The position numbers and the translations under genes are program-made. The notes beneath the pieces were generated by a model. The model was not told the origin of the DNA and made no database searches. It saw only the letters and a program-made list of their open reading frames with translations. A stretch of 64,000 nucleotides of DNA from Candidatus Midichloria sp. (GTDB lineage: Bacteria; Pseudomonadota; Alphaproteobacteria; Rickettsiales; Midichloriaceae), in NCBI GenBank assembly GCA_030060845.1, contig CP094379.1:193737-257736 (forward strand), given 5' to 3'. This document shows, in pieces, positions 40,892 through 51,753 of the stretch. Within the stretch, counting starts at the first letter, position 1. Each line of letters starts with the position of its first letter.

Positions 40892-41293
40892 GTTCTTATC
40901 TTTGCCCCCATTTACCATGCTTAATCTGTATACATGAGTTTATATTTTCAACATTTGTTATAATACTAAGAGATTATCACAACCAATCATACCTTCTTCG
41001 CACAAATACAGCAGTATCTTGCTGTTAGGTGGTAACTTTGATTACTTCGCTGTTTTTAATTCTCCATCTTCATTCAAGGCTATATTTTGGCCATAAGTAA
41101 TTGCCCTAATAATCCAGATAAGCATGAGTATACCAAAGATTTGGGATTTTACCCCTAACATAGAGCGCATAGAGAAAGAGCAATTGTAGTTAGTGGTGGA
41201 AATAAATATTTAACAGTATAGAAACACTATTAGCCTCCCTGAAGCCAGTAACTATTCTTCAAAGATTACGCCCTACACTATGTATTAGGAACC
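40892..41293. other. Degenerate intergenic stretch
   Basis: No intact gene. A minus-strand scrap at about 41040-41110 reads TYGQNIALNEDGELKTAK, which looks coding but is not recognised. The rest shows nothing. Confidence 0.3.
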
Positions 41294-42083
41294 ATTAACA
41301 ACCCTAAAGTTTTAATAAGAGATAAAGCAATAAATCTAAAGAAAGTATATGAAGTTTATCAAATCGCATAGCTAATCTACAGTTTGTTTTAATCCTAGCA
41401 AATAAACTCTCTATTCTATACCTCTCCATTTATAAATGGTCTTTATATCAAATCTAAAATTCACTCTTCTATTCCTTTTATTAGGTATCTCATGCTCAAT
41501 GCCATTATCTTTAACCAGCTTCGTATTTTATCCGTACCATAAGCCTTTATTTCCATCTTTTTACATCAGCACAATTTAGCATCTCCGTCATCTCACTTAC
41601 CATCTTACAATCAGAATGCGCTGCTCCTGTAACCTGAAATATCTTCTTCTCTCATTATAACATGTATTTTTATACCCTTAACTGCTACGTTTTTACCTAT
41701 ACTTTGCTTACCTATCTTTCTAACGCTCCAGTTCCATGATAGTGCACTTTTATTGCAGTTGAGTCCATAAACACTATATCTATTTTCAATATCTTCTCCT
41801 GTTCTAAGGCGTATAAAATCAGCCATAATAAACCATCTTCATTACGTTTTTTAAACCTGCTAATATTCGTATGCCAGAGACCATATTCTTTAGGGCAATC
41901 TCCCCCTCCAGGATACTGATATGCTTAGTATCTTCAGCACTACACAAAAACAACTTATAATGACTAATTTTTAGGGCCTCACTCAAATGGGTGTCGTATG
42001 CTTTTCTATTATTGGTAACATCTCTTTGTTAAATAGATCTTCTGATATTTGATATAGACGATCTGACATTTCTTTCTTTTTTA
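41294..42083 (-). mobile_element. IS5-type insertion sequence, nearly full length but frameshifted
   Basis: The most complete copy, about 790 bp. From its 3' end at the left (attaacaaccctaaagtttt) it contains the C-terminal region RIKTNCRLAMRFDKL and DNDIEHEIPNKRN, the ISGYRSSAF and KNVAVKGIKIHVIMREED block, FMDSTAIKSALSW-like sequence, the RFKKRNEDGLLWLILYALE block, PGGDCPKEYGLWHTN and the MSDRLYQISEDLFNKE start near 42070. The last 40 bases of the 5' end are missing. The order fits IS5-family transposases (KIHV after the first catalytic Asp; RIK...RFDKL near the end). Several frameshifts make it inactive. Confidence 0.85.
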
Positions 42084-42182
42084 GAAAATGGGAACTTAGT
42101 ATTAGACGCTAAAAGCGTTCAGAGGGAAGAAGGCATCCCTATTGCCAACTCGCTTTAGTTCTTATCAATATTTTGGCATAGT

Positions 42183-42290
42183 TAACTTAAGCATCAGGTT
42201 TAAACGAGGTAACAAAGCAATTAAGATACCATTTTTAATAGTAAGAGCATATAAGCAGCATATGGGTTATGTAAGAGAAGCTAGATATTA
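42183..42290 (+). repeat. Diverged repeat block next to tRNA-Pro, related to 5425-5545
   Basis: Reads aacttaagcatcaggtttaa, attaagataccattttt, catataagcagcatatggg and gtaagagaagctaga. It is about 80 % alike by eye to the reverse complement of 5425-5545. A frame gives SIRFKRGNKAIKIPFLIVRA and YKQHMGYVREARYY then a stop, running towards the tRNA. It lies 20 bases from the 3' end of tRNA-Pro, as the other copy lies just beyond the 3' end of tRNA-Ala. Confidence 0.7.
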
Positions 42291-42309
42291 TTAAAGTGTT
42301 AGAGAAAAG

Positions 42310-42386
<77 letters not shown>

Positions 42387-44050
42387 GGTCTTAAATACAA
42401 CTTTTAGATTTTCTATATCATTTAATAAAACCTTTCAAGTCTAAAATATTATATATTGCTAAATACCAGATATTTTTTTCAATATTTAGTATATAAAATG
42501 GAAAAAAGAACTAAAAATTAGAAGATAACTTATGGTCATTGTTACACTTATCCCCTTACCTTTATCTACTTTTTTTAAAGCATAACCTGAATCTTTTAAA
42601 AGAGCCTGTAAGTTATTCAATCTTTTTATTGCTGCTATAGTTCTTATAATTAACTCTCTAAGTCTATTTACTTGTAGATATTTCTTTCACCCTTAAAATT
42701 AATTTATCCCCTATTAAAATGTAAATAGAGTTATACTTTTGTTTAGTAATTAACTACACTTTTGCAAATAAATCAATTAATCCTAATAAATTATCTTGAT
42801 TTATTTGCTGCATATTACTGTTCATTATAATTAACCCACTTTTATAGTTGGTCTTAAAACTTAGAAAACTTATTAGATCTTAATCATTCATTAGGTCACT
42901 TAAATTTTTAGTATTTTTTCTATTTGCAGCATACCTTAAAATTTCATACATAAGTCTCCTGATTCCAGTTGCAAATTCACCTTTTAGAAATTTTTTTCAG
43001 TGAGTTATATATTCACATGATTTTTTTGAGCTATACCACTAATAAATTTCCCAATAAAGTTAAAAAAGTTTGATTTTATTAAATCAATTAATTACAGGCT
43101 GAGGTAAAACCTGATTTGCTGCTTAGGGATAAATGATAAATTTTTAATTTTAATTAATGGCTGTTCATCCAAATATAGAATAACTGCAGCTAATTTAAAA
43201 TTATATTGATCAAAGTCTCTATTAAATCTTGCCTATCCAAATTTTATAGTAAGGCGATCAATTTATTTTCTTTTAAAAGATTTTTAGCCAATTCCCAATT
43301 TTTAAATAATGCGAAAGCTAGGTTTTGAATATTATATAGATTCTGATTAAATAATTCTATTGGGCTTTTAAAAATATCATAGTGATTAGCTTCCAACTCT
43401 TTAATTAATGACCTAGTTATCCTAATTGGAGTTTCAAAAAAATAACTTTTGAGAAGCCCCCACCCATAAGGCTCTAAAACACGTTCTCCTAATGTAATAC
43501 CCTCTATCTCATTAAAAGATATATTATCAAGATTTAAGTTATCATGTTGGATCTCTCTTTTGTGTAATTGCTCAGAATACTGTAGGTGGATTCATAAACC
43601 ACATTTACAAGCTCCATATTCTCTTTAAATAGTTATATCTAGTTTTTTAATAATCTGACTTTTGATTCATCAAATACTATTACGAGTTTTCTATTAGTAT
43701 TTTCAACTAGAACATATTCAATTCTAACCTGGTTAACTATCCCTTTAATAGGATTTTTAACAAGCTGATGATTTCTGGTAACCTCACTTCATGGTCATTA
43801 TCATTAATAGCAATCCATAACAAAGGTTGCTCATTCTTCCCCCTACCCTTTCCCTTAAGCAGTTTGTCTATCTCAAATACTGTACTGATTCAGTATTTTT
43901 CCCTCACGCATATAACCACAGCCATAAACCAGATAAGCCTTTGCTCCTTTAATGTCAAGCGGCTCTAGCTTTTCCTTGTATATTAGCTCATAACGGTTGG
44001 TTGATACGGTATTCTTCGTCAGAGGCTGATATAGGCTGTATCAGTCCATT
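42387..44050 (-). pseudogene. Large degenerate coding remnant of unknown family
   Basis: The minus strand has many coding-looking pieces in changing frames: STNRYELIYKEKLEPLDIKG, AKAYLVYGCGYMREGKILNQ, LLWIAINDNDHEVRLPEI, RIEYVLVENTNRKLVIVFDE, ELVNVVYESTYSILSNYTKE, NISFNEIEGITLGERVLEPY, SPIELFNQNLYNIQNLAFAL and MYEILRYAANRKNTKNLSDL. Together they suggest one or two lost genes with a combined length above 450 codons. No family is recognised. More than ten stops or shifts. The part nearest tRNA-Pro (42390-42700) is very AT-rich and less clearly coding. Confidence 0.4.
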
Positions 44051-44053
44051 TTT

Positions 44054-44512
44054 CTATCTCATGATATACCTTAAGATAGTTGTTGCATGGCAAGTCACGC
44101 TAACATTTTCCCATACCTTTTCTATAAACCCTTCTTCATTTATCAAAAAGGTAGTTCTATTAATTCCCATATATTTTTTCCCGCACATACTTTTTTCAGC
44201 CCAAACACCATAAGCTTCGCAGGTACTACAGTTTTCATCTGATAATAATGGAAAAGACAAATATTCTTTTTCTGCAAATTTATTATGACTTTTAATAGTA
44301 TCTTTTGAAATACCTAAAATTAAGGTGTTGTTTTTCTCAAATTCATTTTTCAATGCCTGAAAATCTCTAGCCTCAAGTGTACAGCCTGGCGTGTTATCTT
44401 TTGGATAAAAATAAAGAACAACTTTTTTGCCAGCTAGATCTTTTAAAGATATATCTTTACCAAGATTGCTTGGCAGTGAAAAATTTACAGCTTTTTGTCC
44501 TTCTTTTAACAT
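44054..44512 (-). CDS. bcp: Peroxiredoxin of the Bcp/PrxQ family
   Basis: Thioredoxin-dependent thiol peroxidase that removes H2O2 and alkyl peroxides. The 152-residue product begins LKEGQKAVNFSLPSNLGKDI, then KKVVLYFYPKDNTPGCTLEA with the peroxidatic Cys near residue 46, then LGISKDTIKSHNKFAEKEYL and a second Cys pair CSTC around residue 95. The second Cys five residues after the first, used by E. coli Bcp, is absent. The open end NVSVTCHATTILRYIMR is slightly divergent. It lies 7 bases after the phbB remnant on the same strand. Confidence 0.92.
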   Translation of the reverse strand: MLKEGQKAVNFSLPSNLGKDISLKDLAGKKVVLYFYPKDNTPGCTLEARDFQALKNEFEKNNTLILGISKDTIKSHNKFAEKEYLSFPLLSDENCSTCEAYGVWAEKSMCGKKYMGINRTTFLINEEGFIEKVWENVSVTCHATTILRYIMR

Positions 44513-44518
44513 ACATAA

Positions 44519-45240
44519 TTAATATAACCTTAATCCTCCATTAATAGGTAGCACAACTCCTGTCATAAATCCAGCAGTTTCTGCCGCTAAAAATAATGCT
44601 GCTCTTGCAATTTTATGCACTTCTGCTAACCGACCCATCGGCACCCTCTCAATTATTTTATCCAAGATCTCCTTTAGCATAACTACAACCATTTCTGTAT
44701 TAACACATCCAGGGCGATATTACATTTACAGTAATGCCGTATCTAGCACCTTCTAAAGCCAATGCTTGAGTGAAACCTTCAATACCAGCTTTTGCCCCTG
44801 CTGAATAATTAGTTTAACCTAGCATACCATGTGCACTTACTGAACTCATGCTGATAATCCTCTGCCACACTTATTTTCTCTCATTTTTTCTATGACAACA
44901 CGGTACATGTTAAACACTGATGAAAGATTAACATCAATAAAGGCATCCCAGTTCTCTCTTGACTGCTTGTGTAGCATTCCATCATGGGTAATCTCTGCGT
45001 TATTGATTAATATTTCAACATTTCCACCTAGTTTTTCTTCTGCTTTTGTAATATTAGTTTTACAAACTTCAAAATTAGAAACATCGCATTCTATCGCACT
45101 TATATTATCTTTTTCACTTTTTGAGCTTCTGTTGGCTGCCCTATATAAGCTACACAAACCTTGTATCCAGCTTTTTTAAAGGAGGTAGCAATAGCATACC
45201 CTATACCTCTTGTTTCACCAGCGACTAATACTTTTCTTAT
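44519..45240 (-). pseudogene. phbB: Acetoacetyl-CoA reductase, decayed, start codon lost
   Basis: A short-chain dehydrogenase that reduces acetoacetyl-CoA for polyhydroxybutyrate. Frames rebuild RKVLVAGETRGIGYAIATSF, KAGYKVCVAY, DNISAIECDVSNFE, VEILINNAEITHDGMLHKQS, ENWDAFIDVNLSSVFNMYR, RIISMSSVSAHG, NYSAGAKAGIEGFTQALALE and MTGVVLPINGGLRLY. The NAG motif reads NNAEIT and the cofactor motif reads GETRGIG. The first codon after a good AAGGAG ribosome site is ATA at 45240-45238, where ATG is expected. Frameshifts near 45110 and 44850 and a stop in the active-site region confirm loss. Confidence 0.87.
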
Positions 45241-45262
45241 ATTAATTCTCCTTGAATTTTAA

Positions 45263-46445
45263 TTAATTAACATTTTCTAAACACACTGCAACACCCATGC
45301 CTCCACCAACACAAAGAGTAGCTAGCCCTTTTTTGACATGAATTTCTTTTCATTTCGTGTGAATTAATGTTACCAATATTCTAGCACCACTTGCTCCAAT
45401 AGGGTGACCAAGAGCTATTGCTCAACCATTAACTAATATCCCATCCCATTTCTTTGTTTACATAAATGGCTTGTACTGCAAATGCTTCTTTTGATTCTAT
45501 TAGATCTAATTCAGTGACTTTTCAACTAGCCTTAATTAAGGAATTTCTTGAGGCATTTACTGGCGCAACACCCATAATTTGAGGATCGACTCCAGAAACA
45601 GCATAAGATTTTATAATCACGAATGGTTTAATATTTCTTTTCTCAGCTTCTGAAGCGCTTATGATCATAACTGCACCACCACCATCGTTAATTCCAGAAG
45701 CATTCCCTGCTGTTACGGTCCAATTTTGTTTGAATACTGGCTTTAAATTAGATGATTTAGATAAATTTACATCAGCTTTAATAAATTCATCTTTATCAAA
45801 TATAATATTATTCAGACTTAGTATTAAGCGAAATTGGAACTATCTCATCACTAAACTTATCATTTTTCTGCGCATTTAATGCTTTCTGCTGAGATGAAAG
45901 AGCAAACTCACCCTGTTCTTGCCAGTTATATTAAACTTCTCAGCAATATTTTCTGCAGTAATGCCCATATAAACTTGAGAAAAATCATCAGTTAAACCAT
46001 CGCTAATCATAGTATCTAAGAGTTGGGCTTGGCCTGCCTTAACTGCTGTCCTCATGTGTATAGTATGTTTACCTTGGCTCATACTCTCTTGGTCGCCAGC
46101 AATTACTATATTATTTCTACCACACAATATACTTTCAAATCCTGAGATAGCTGATTTTAAACCAGAACTACAAAACTTCAAAACTTGATTAATAAGCCAA
46201 GCACGCACAGTATCAGGTATCCCAGCATTAATAGAAGCTTATCTCGCAGGACTTTGACCACTTCCAGAGTTAAAACTTGCTCCATTATAACTTCAGATAT
46301 TTCAGCAGAACTTGATATTACTTGCTGTTAATATCTTTTTTAATACTACTTTACCTAATTCAGCTGCAGAAAACCTTGATAAACTACCATTAGAATTACC
46401 AATAGATGTCCTATAACATTGAGTTATTATTATTTCATGTATCAT
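45263..46445 (-). pseudogene. phbA: Acetyl-CoA acetyltransferase (thiolase), decayed
   Basis: First enzyme of PHB synthesis, joining two acetyl-CoA. Frames give EIIITQCYRTSIGNSNGSLS, AAELGKVVLKKILTAS, NSGSGQSPARQASINAGIPD, CSSGLKSAISGFESIL, NIVIAGDQESMSQGKHTIHM, DGLTDDFSQVYMGITAENIA, the GHPIGASGARILVTL block with its catalytic His, and CVGGGMGVAVCLENVN with the second catalytic Cys. More than five frameshifts and stops. It lies directly upstream of the phbB remnant, as in phbAB operons. Confidence 0.88.
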
Positions 46446-47589
46446 CAAACAACCACCGTAATTCTATAAAAATCACAGCATTAATAATGTAAGCTCCTAT
46501 ATAAAAAGTAACTTTATATTAACCACTATAAGCTAATTATGAAGTACTTTTTTTCAGTACACAACTCAGAATATTCCAAAATAATTCCAGGATTTGGCTC
46601 TATCTAATTGATTATTAGACTAAAAAATTACAATTTAGAATGAAAATCATTATATAATAATCATGGTCCTCCTTGCAGATGAAAGTCTATCATCTGATTC
46701 TCGTATTGAGCATGTTCCCTATTATATCTGTAGATTTCGTCTAATAACTCAACTGTAATACTTAAAACATTAGTTACATAGGTATCTAAATAAGGAATTT
46801 TTTTAGAAACTAGTTCATAATCATGTTATAGGCTGCAAAAATCACAGTGCTCATAAATACACTATCACACAATCAAGAGGTTTCATTTATATCCTTATGA
46901 CAAATTGAGAAATGTAACCAAGGCTTGATAAAATATCTAATGCCATATCACATAATTTTTCAGCCTCTTCTTGCTTAAGCTGTATTTCAGTATACTCATT
47001 TATAGTATTACTCAATTCCAGAGATAAGCACATACTAATAGTATAAGTTGCTGCTTTATATAGTGGTGGGCTAGTTTCATAAATAAAACTGAAAATTAAT
47101 CCTAGCATTACAAAGAACGCCATTGTTTATACCATCACTTATTACTCTGATTTTCTCTGGAAACTTTTTTTATAATGCATACTAAGAAAATACTGCATTA
47201 TGATATTTATTGAAAACTCCGCTAATAAATTAGTAGTGTGGTATTTAATGCTAAGTATAATTATCTATCATAATATATATTACTTATATTTAATTAAACA
47301 AGTTACACCAATCCAAAATTGGTAGGCAAGCCCTATACTTAAAGATGCTAACAAGTAAAGTTGAGGAATTTTTAGTTGACACTAGTTTGCTCATCTGTTA
47401 CACAGCTAGCTCTTATACTATCTTTACATGCATAAAAAGAGTTATGTTTCTCATTTTAAAATTAGATTCCTTAATCTTAACCATACTTATTCATAATAAC
47501 CCGGCGATAAAAAAATCTTAATTTCCAAATAGGATCTTTGCTCATAAATTTCTTCTATATTAACTATTCTTTTTATTGCAACTTTCAAA
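46446..47589 (-). other. Degenerate region with one short frame
   Basis: Minus-strand 47123-46887 encodes 78 residues (MAFFVMLGLIFSFIYETSPP..., LCDMALDILSSLGYISQFVI) with a hydrophobic start; no family recognised, and coding-looking pieces continue broken to about 46680. The remaining 460 bases before the symporter are AT-rich and show no gene. Confidence 0.3.
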
Positions 47590-47595
47590 TTGACT

Positions 47596-48906
47596 ATGCA
47601 TCACTTTTTCAGTTTTTTAGAATTATTGGATAATTTATTGTGGAATTATCTAGCATTAGCAATTATATTATTTTCTGGCTTATACTTTACAATAAAATCG
47701 CAATTCTATCAGGTTAGAGTAATACTAAATGTTAAGAAGCACTTTAAATCACTAATTGCAGATGCTGATAAAAACAAAGCAGGAGTGCACCCCATAAAGT
47801 TATATTTTGCATCGCTAGGTGGAATGGTTGGTATAGGAAACTTAGTAGCTGTCATGTCCGCTGTAACAATAGGCGGTCCTGGCAGTTTAATTTGGCTTTG
47901 GATTGCCTCTTTTATGGGTATGATAGTAAAATATTCTGAAATATACCTTGGAATAAAACATAGGAAATCTAATTATAAAAATGGCTATGATGGTGGCCCC
48001 ATGTATTATTTAGAAAAAGCTTTTGGCAATAAAGTTATTCCAATAATATTTTGTTTATTATTTTGTGTGTATGGAGCAGAAGTGAGCCAGTTTTTAATTA
48101 TTACAGATACCTTTACCACTATTTTTAATATAAATAGGTTAGTAGTAATCTTCACTTTTCTTGGATTGGTCCTTTTAAGTGCATTAGGTGGAGTAAAAAG
48201 ATTAGCCAATATTTGTTCAGTATTATTACCACCTTTTTTAGCTGTTTATGTTTTAATTGCTATATATATATTTGTGCTAAACTTAGAGAAGTTACCCACT
48301 TTGTTACTCAGTATAATAACTTCTGCATTTACAAATCATGCATCAATAGGGGGATTTGTAGGTAGCACTGTGCTTTTATCTGCTCATTACGGAGTTTCTA
48401 GAGCTGTTTACTCGGGTGATATAGGTATTGGTTACGATGCAACAGTTCTTAGTGAATCTCAAACAGAGTACCCTGAAAAACAGGCTCGTATGGCAATTTT
48501 TGCACTTTTTGCTGATACTATGTTATGCACTATTAGCGTCATGATTGTACTTTTAACTGGTGTTTGGAATATTACAAATATTAAACTTTCTGAATACATT
48601 GTTTTAGGACTTTCTACAGTTATGCCGTATGCAGAAATATTTATGTCTATTGTATTTTTCATAGCTGGATTCACAACTATTACAGGTTACTTAGTAGTAG
48701 GGCAAAAATGTGCGAAGTTTATTAATAAAAAATATGGCCATATTTTTTATATTTTATATGCAATAGCAGCGTTTATACTTTTTTCATTCCATGAGCAATT
48801 AATGGTTATGTTGATCATGAGTGTTTCTGGAGGATTATTACTTATTCTTAACCTGCTGGGGCTATTTAAATTAAGAAATCAGGTAAAATTTCCCAAAAGT
48901 GACTAG
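47596..48906 (+). CDS. Alanine/glycine:cation symporter (AGCS family)
   Basis: Sodium-coupled importer of alanine or glycine in the inner membrane. The product of about 436 residues has 10-11 hydrophobic segments and the family blocks KLYFASLGGMVGIGNLVAVM, GGPGSLIWLWIASFMGMIVK, GGPMYYLEKAFGNK, and SAHYGVSRAVYSGDIGIGYD. The ATG at 47596 is preferred to a TTG at 47590. It precedes thrS by 65 bases. An amino-acid importer is expected in an intracellular bacterium that takes amino acids from its host. Intact. Confidence 0.93.
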   Translation: MHHFFSFLELLDNLLWNYLALAIILFSGLYFTIKSQFYQVRVILNVKKHFKSLIADADKNKAGVHPIKLYFASLGGMVGIGNLVAVMSAVTIGGPGSLIWLWIASFMGMIVKYSEIYLGIKHRKSNYKNGYDGGPMYYLEKAFGNKVIPIIFCLLFCVYGAEVSQFLIITDTFTTIFNINRLVVIFTFLGLVLLSALGGVKRLANICSVLLPPFLAVYVLIAIYIFVLNLEKLPTLLLSIITSAFTNHASIGGFVGSTVLLSAHYGVSRAVYSGDIGIGYDATVLSESQTEYPEKQARMAIFALFADTMLCTISVMIVLLTGVWNITNIKLSEYIVLGLSTVMPYAEIFMSIVFFIAGFTTITGYLVVGQKCAKFINKKYGHIFYILYAIAAFILFSFHEQLMVMLIMSVSGGLLLILNLLGLFKLRNQVKFPKSD

Positions 48907-48970
48907 ATTTTATTGCAACTTTGATATAAATTCCTTTAATTAATATTTTAAAAACTCAATATAGCAAGTA

Positions 48971-50890
48971 ATGATTAATATTCGCTTACTAGATGGAGAT
49001 ACAAGATCTTTTGAGGCACCTTTGAGTGGGTTAGATATTGCTGAAAATATAAGCAAGAAGTTAGCTAAAAAGGCAATTGCTATTAAAGTTAATGGAACTT
49101 TAAAAGATTTAGACACTATTATTAAAGAAGATGCAAAAATAGAGATAGTGACGCCAGATTCTAGTGAAGGCTTAAAAATCATTAGGCATGATGCAGCGCA
49201 TGTATTAGCACAAGCAGTAAAAGAACTGTTCCCTGAAGTGCAAGTTACAATAGGTCCAGTTATAGAAAATGGTTTTTATTATGATTTTGCAAAAAGCACC
49301 AAATTTCATGCAGATGACCTTAAAGTCATCGAGAAAAAGATGCTTGAAATTATTACTGCTAATCAAAAAATTGTTAGGAAAGTAGTTTCAAAAAAAGAAG
49401 CTATCGAATATTTTAAATCTATCAGGGAATTTTACAAAATTGAATTAATTGAAGCTATATCTGATAACGAAGAAGTAAGTATTTATTGGCAAGGTAATTT
49501 TGCAGATTTGTGTAGAGGTCCTCATGCCCCTTCTACTGGGTTTATCAAAGCCTTTAAATTAATGAAAATTTCAGGTTCATACTGGCGTGGAAATAGTCAA
49601 AATGCTTCTTTGCAAAGAATATATGGCACTGCATGGGCAACCAAGGCTGATTTAGATAATTATCTCCTTATGATTGAAGAGGCTGAAAAGAGAGATCACA
49701 GAAAACTTGGTAAAAAAATGGATTTATTTCATTTCCAAGAAGAAGCCCCAGGTGCAGTATTCTGGCATCCTAAAGGTTGGAAGCTATTCCAGACTTTAGT
49801 TAATTACATGCGGGTTAAGCAAGACAAAGCTGGCTATTTAGAAATTGCCACCCCTGAAATCATAGATAAGTGTTTATGGGAAGAGTCAGGTCATTGGGAA
49901 AAATTTGGAGATAATATGTTTACTGCCCATGCTGCAGATAAAAAAATATATGCAGTACGGCCTATGAACTGCCCAGGAGGAATCCAGGTTTTTAAACAAG
50001 GTATAATTAGTTACAGAGATTTACCTCTACGCTTATCGGAATTTGGTAAAGTATATCGCTATGAACCATCTGGCTCTTTACATGGTTTGATGCGAACACG
50101 TGCCTTCACCCAGGATGATGCACATATTTTTTGTACAGAAGAGCAGTTACAGGCAGAAAGTCTTAAGGTTTGCCAATTAGTTTTTGAAATATATAAAGAT
50201 TTCGGTTTTGATACAATAAAAGTAAAGTTTTCCACTAGGCCAGAAAAGCGCCTTGGCTCTGACAAGATTTGGGATAAATCAGAAGCAGCTTTACTCAGCT
50301 CATTGCAAGCACTTGGAATAGAATTTACTTTAAATCCTGGTGAAGGAGCATTTTATGGCCCTAAGCTTGAATTTATTCTTAGAGATGCTATAGGACGTGA
50401 TTGGCAACTCGGTACCCTACAAGTTGACTTAAACTTGCCTGAACGACTTAGAGCATTTTACACAGAGCAAGATGGTAACAAATACCATCCTGTTGTGTTA
50501 CATCGCGCATTATTTGGATCTTTAGAGAGGTTCACAGGCATTTTGATCGAGCATTATGCAGGAAAACTGCCGCTGTGGCTTTCACCAATAAAAGTAGCAG
50601 TTATAACAATTACATCAGATGTTGTTAACTATGCTAATGAAATAGCAGCAATTCTATCTGATAATGGTATAGAGCATATTGTTGATACTAAAAGTGAAAC
50701 ATTAAATTATAAAATAAAACAGTATTCATCAGTAAAAATTCCTATAATATTAGTAGTTGGAAGAAATGAAGCGAAAGATCGTACTGCTTCAATAAGACGC
50801 ATTGGTTCATCAGACCAACAAAACATGAATTTAAACGAATTTATAACACAAATAGTGACTGAAGCTCGCAGTCTAGTTAATTATATTTAA
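48971..50890 (+). CDS. thrS: Threonyl-tRNA synthetase
   Basis: Charges tRNA-Thr and edits mis-charged Ser-tRNA. The 639-residue product has the TGS domain (residues 1-60), the editing domain with HDAAHVLAQAVKELFP, the class II core with MNCPGGIQVFKQGIISYRDL, motif 2 FGKVYRYEPSGSLHGLMRTR, motif 3 HRALFGSLERFTGILIEHYA and the anticodon domain. It is followed by infC after 10 bases, the standard thrS-infC order. Intact. Confidence 0.97.
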   Translation: MINIRLLDGDTRSFEAPLSGLDIAENISKKLAKKAIAIKVNGTLKDLDTIIKEDAKIEIVTPDSSEGLKIIRHDAAHVLAQAVKELFPEVQVTIGPVIENGFYYDFAKSTKFHADDLKVIEKKMLEIITANQKIVRKVVSKKEAIEYFKSIREFYKIELIEAISDNEEVSIYWQGNFADLCRGPHAPSTGFIKAFKLMKISGSYWRGNSQNASLQRIYGTAWATKADLDNYLLMIEEAEKRDHRKLGKKMDLFHFQEEAPGAVFWHPKGWKLFQTLVNYMRVKQDKAGYLEIATPEIIDKCLWEESGHWEKFGDNMFTAHAADKKIYAVRPMNCPGGIQVFKQGIISYRDLPLRLSEFGKVYRYEPSGSLHGLMRTRAFTQDDAHIFCTEEQLQAESLKVCQLVFEIYKDFGFDTIKVKFSTRPEKRLGSDKIWDKSEAALLSSLQALGIEFTLNPGEGAFYGPKLEFILRDAIGRDWQLGTLQVDLNLPERLRAFYTEQDGNKYHPVVLHRALFGSLERFTGILIEHYAGKLPLWLSPIKVAVITITSDVVNYANEIAAILSDNGIEHIVDTKSETLNYKIKQYSSVKIPIILVVGRNEAKDRTASIRRIGSSDQQNMNLNEFITQIVTEARSLVNYI

Positions 50891-50900
50891 GAGGTAGTTT

Positions 50901-51413
50901 ATAAACACTAAGATTTCTACACGCGTCAATAATCAGATTAATGGTGAAATAAGATTGATAGATGAAAATAGTAATATGGTTGGGATCATGCAAGCCAAAG
51001 AAGCTTTCCTGATAGCACAACAAAGAGGTTTTGATTTAGTTGAAATCTCACCAAGTGCAACTCCACCCATATGTAAAATAATGGATTTCGGCAAGTATAA
51101 ATATGAGCAACAAAAAAAGCAACATGCTGCCCGTCAAAAACAAAAAATTGTAGAAACTAAAGAGTTAAAATTGCGCCCAACTATTGCAGAAGGTGATTAT
51201 GCTGTTAAATTGCGCAGTATGAAGAAGTTTATTGATAATGGCGATAAGATAAGGGTTCTCATAGTTTTCAAAGGTAGGGAAATCACACATAATGAAATAG
51301 GCTTTGCATTAGCAAATAGAATTATTGAAGATATCAGTGAATTTGCTAAGCCAGATGCTTTACCGAAACTAGAGGGAAAACAAATACTAATGACTTTTTC
51401 AGCAGTAAAATAA
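50901..51413 (+). CDS. infC: Translation initiation factor IF-3, with non-canonical ATA start
   Basis: IF-3 binds the 30S subunit and checks initiator codon and tRNA. The conserved protein begins at about ISTRVNNQINGEIRLIDENS, upstream of the first TTG/ATG-type codon (TTG at 50955). An in-frame TAG at 50895-50897 bounds the frame, and no ATG, GTG or TTG occurs between it and the conserved start. ATA at 50901, six bases after AGAGG, is the best start; ATT at 50913 is the alternative. A rare AUU/AUA-type start is the known basis of infC autoregulation in other bacteria. Product about 170 residues with FDLVEISPSATPPICKIMDF and RPTIAEGDYAVKLRSMKKFI. rpmI and rplT do not follow. Confidence 0.93.
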   Translation: MNTKISTRVNNQINGEIRLIDENSNMVGIMQAKEAFLIAQQRGFDLVEISPSATPPICKIMDFGKYKYEQQKKQHAARQKQKIVETKELKLRPTIAEGDYAVKLRSMKKFIDNGDKIRVLIVFKGREITHNEIGFALANRIIEDISEFAKPDALPKLEGKQILMTFSAVK

Positions 51414-51753
51414 ATTAAACTATATTTAAAACAGTAGATTAATTAAAAGGACGAAAGATCTAAAGCCAGCAAGAAGAGGAGGACAGTTGGTAATACTGTA
51501 TTTTGGCAATCACTAAATTTATGCGCAAATCTCCATTACTTCAACTTCCTAGATTCATTCTCCCATATATCTTTGAAATTTTATATTTGTACTTATCGTT
51601 CTCCTAACAATTACTGCTTATTTTTGTTGCTACTTCTTACATATACTTTTTAACTTCAAGTATTAGCTATATAGAGTTTGCACAGTTTTCTTCCAAAAGC
51701 GCGTGAGTGGCTTTGGTATAATATTCCCTTGCCTACCCTCCACTTATGAGTCA
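51414..51753. other. Intergenic stretch without recognisable gene
   Basis: Nothing with family resemblance was found. infC is normally followed by rpmI-rplT; neither is here. The stretch ends at a fold-back IS5 derivative. Confidence 0.35.
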
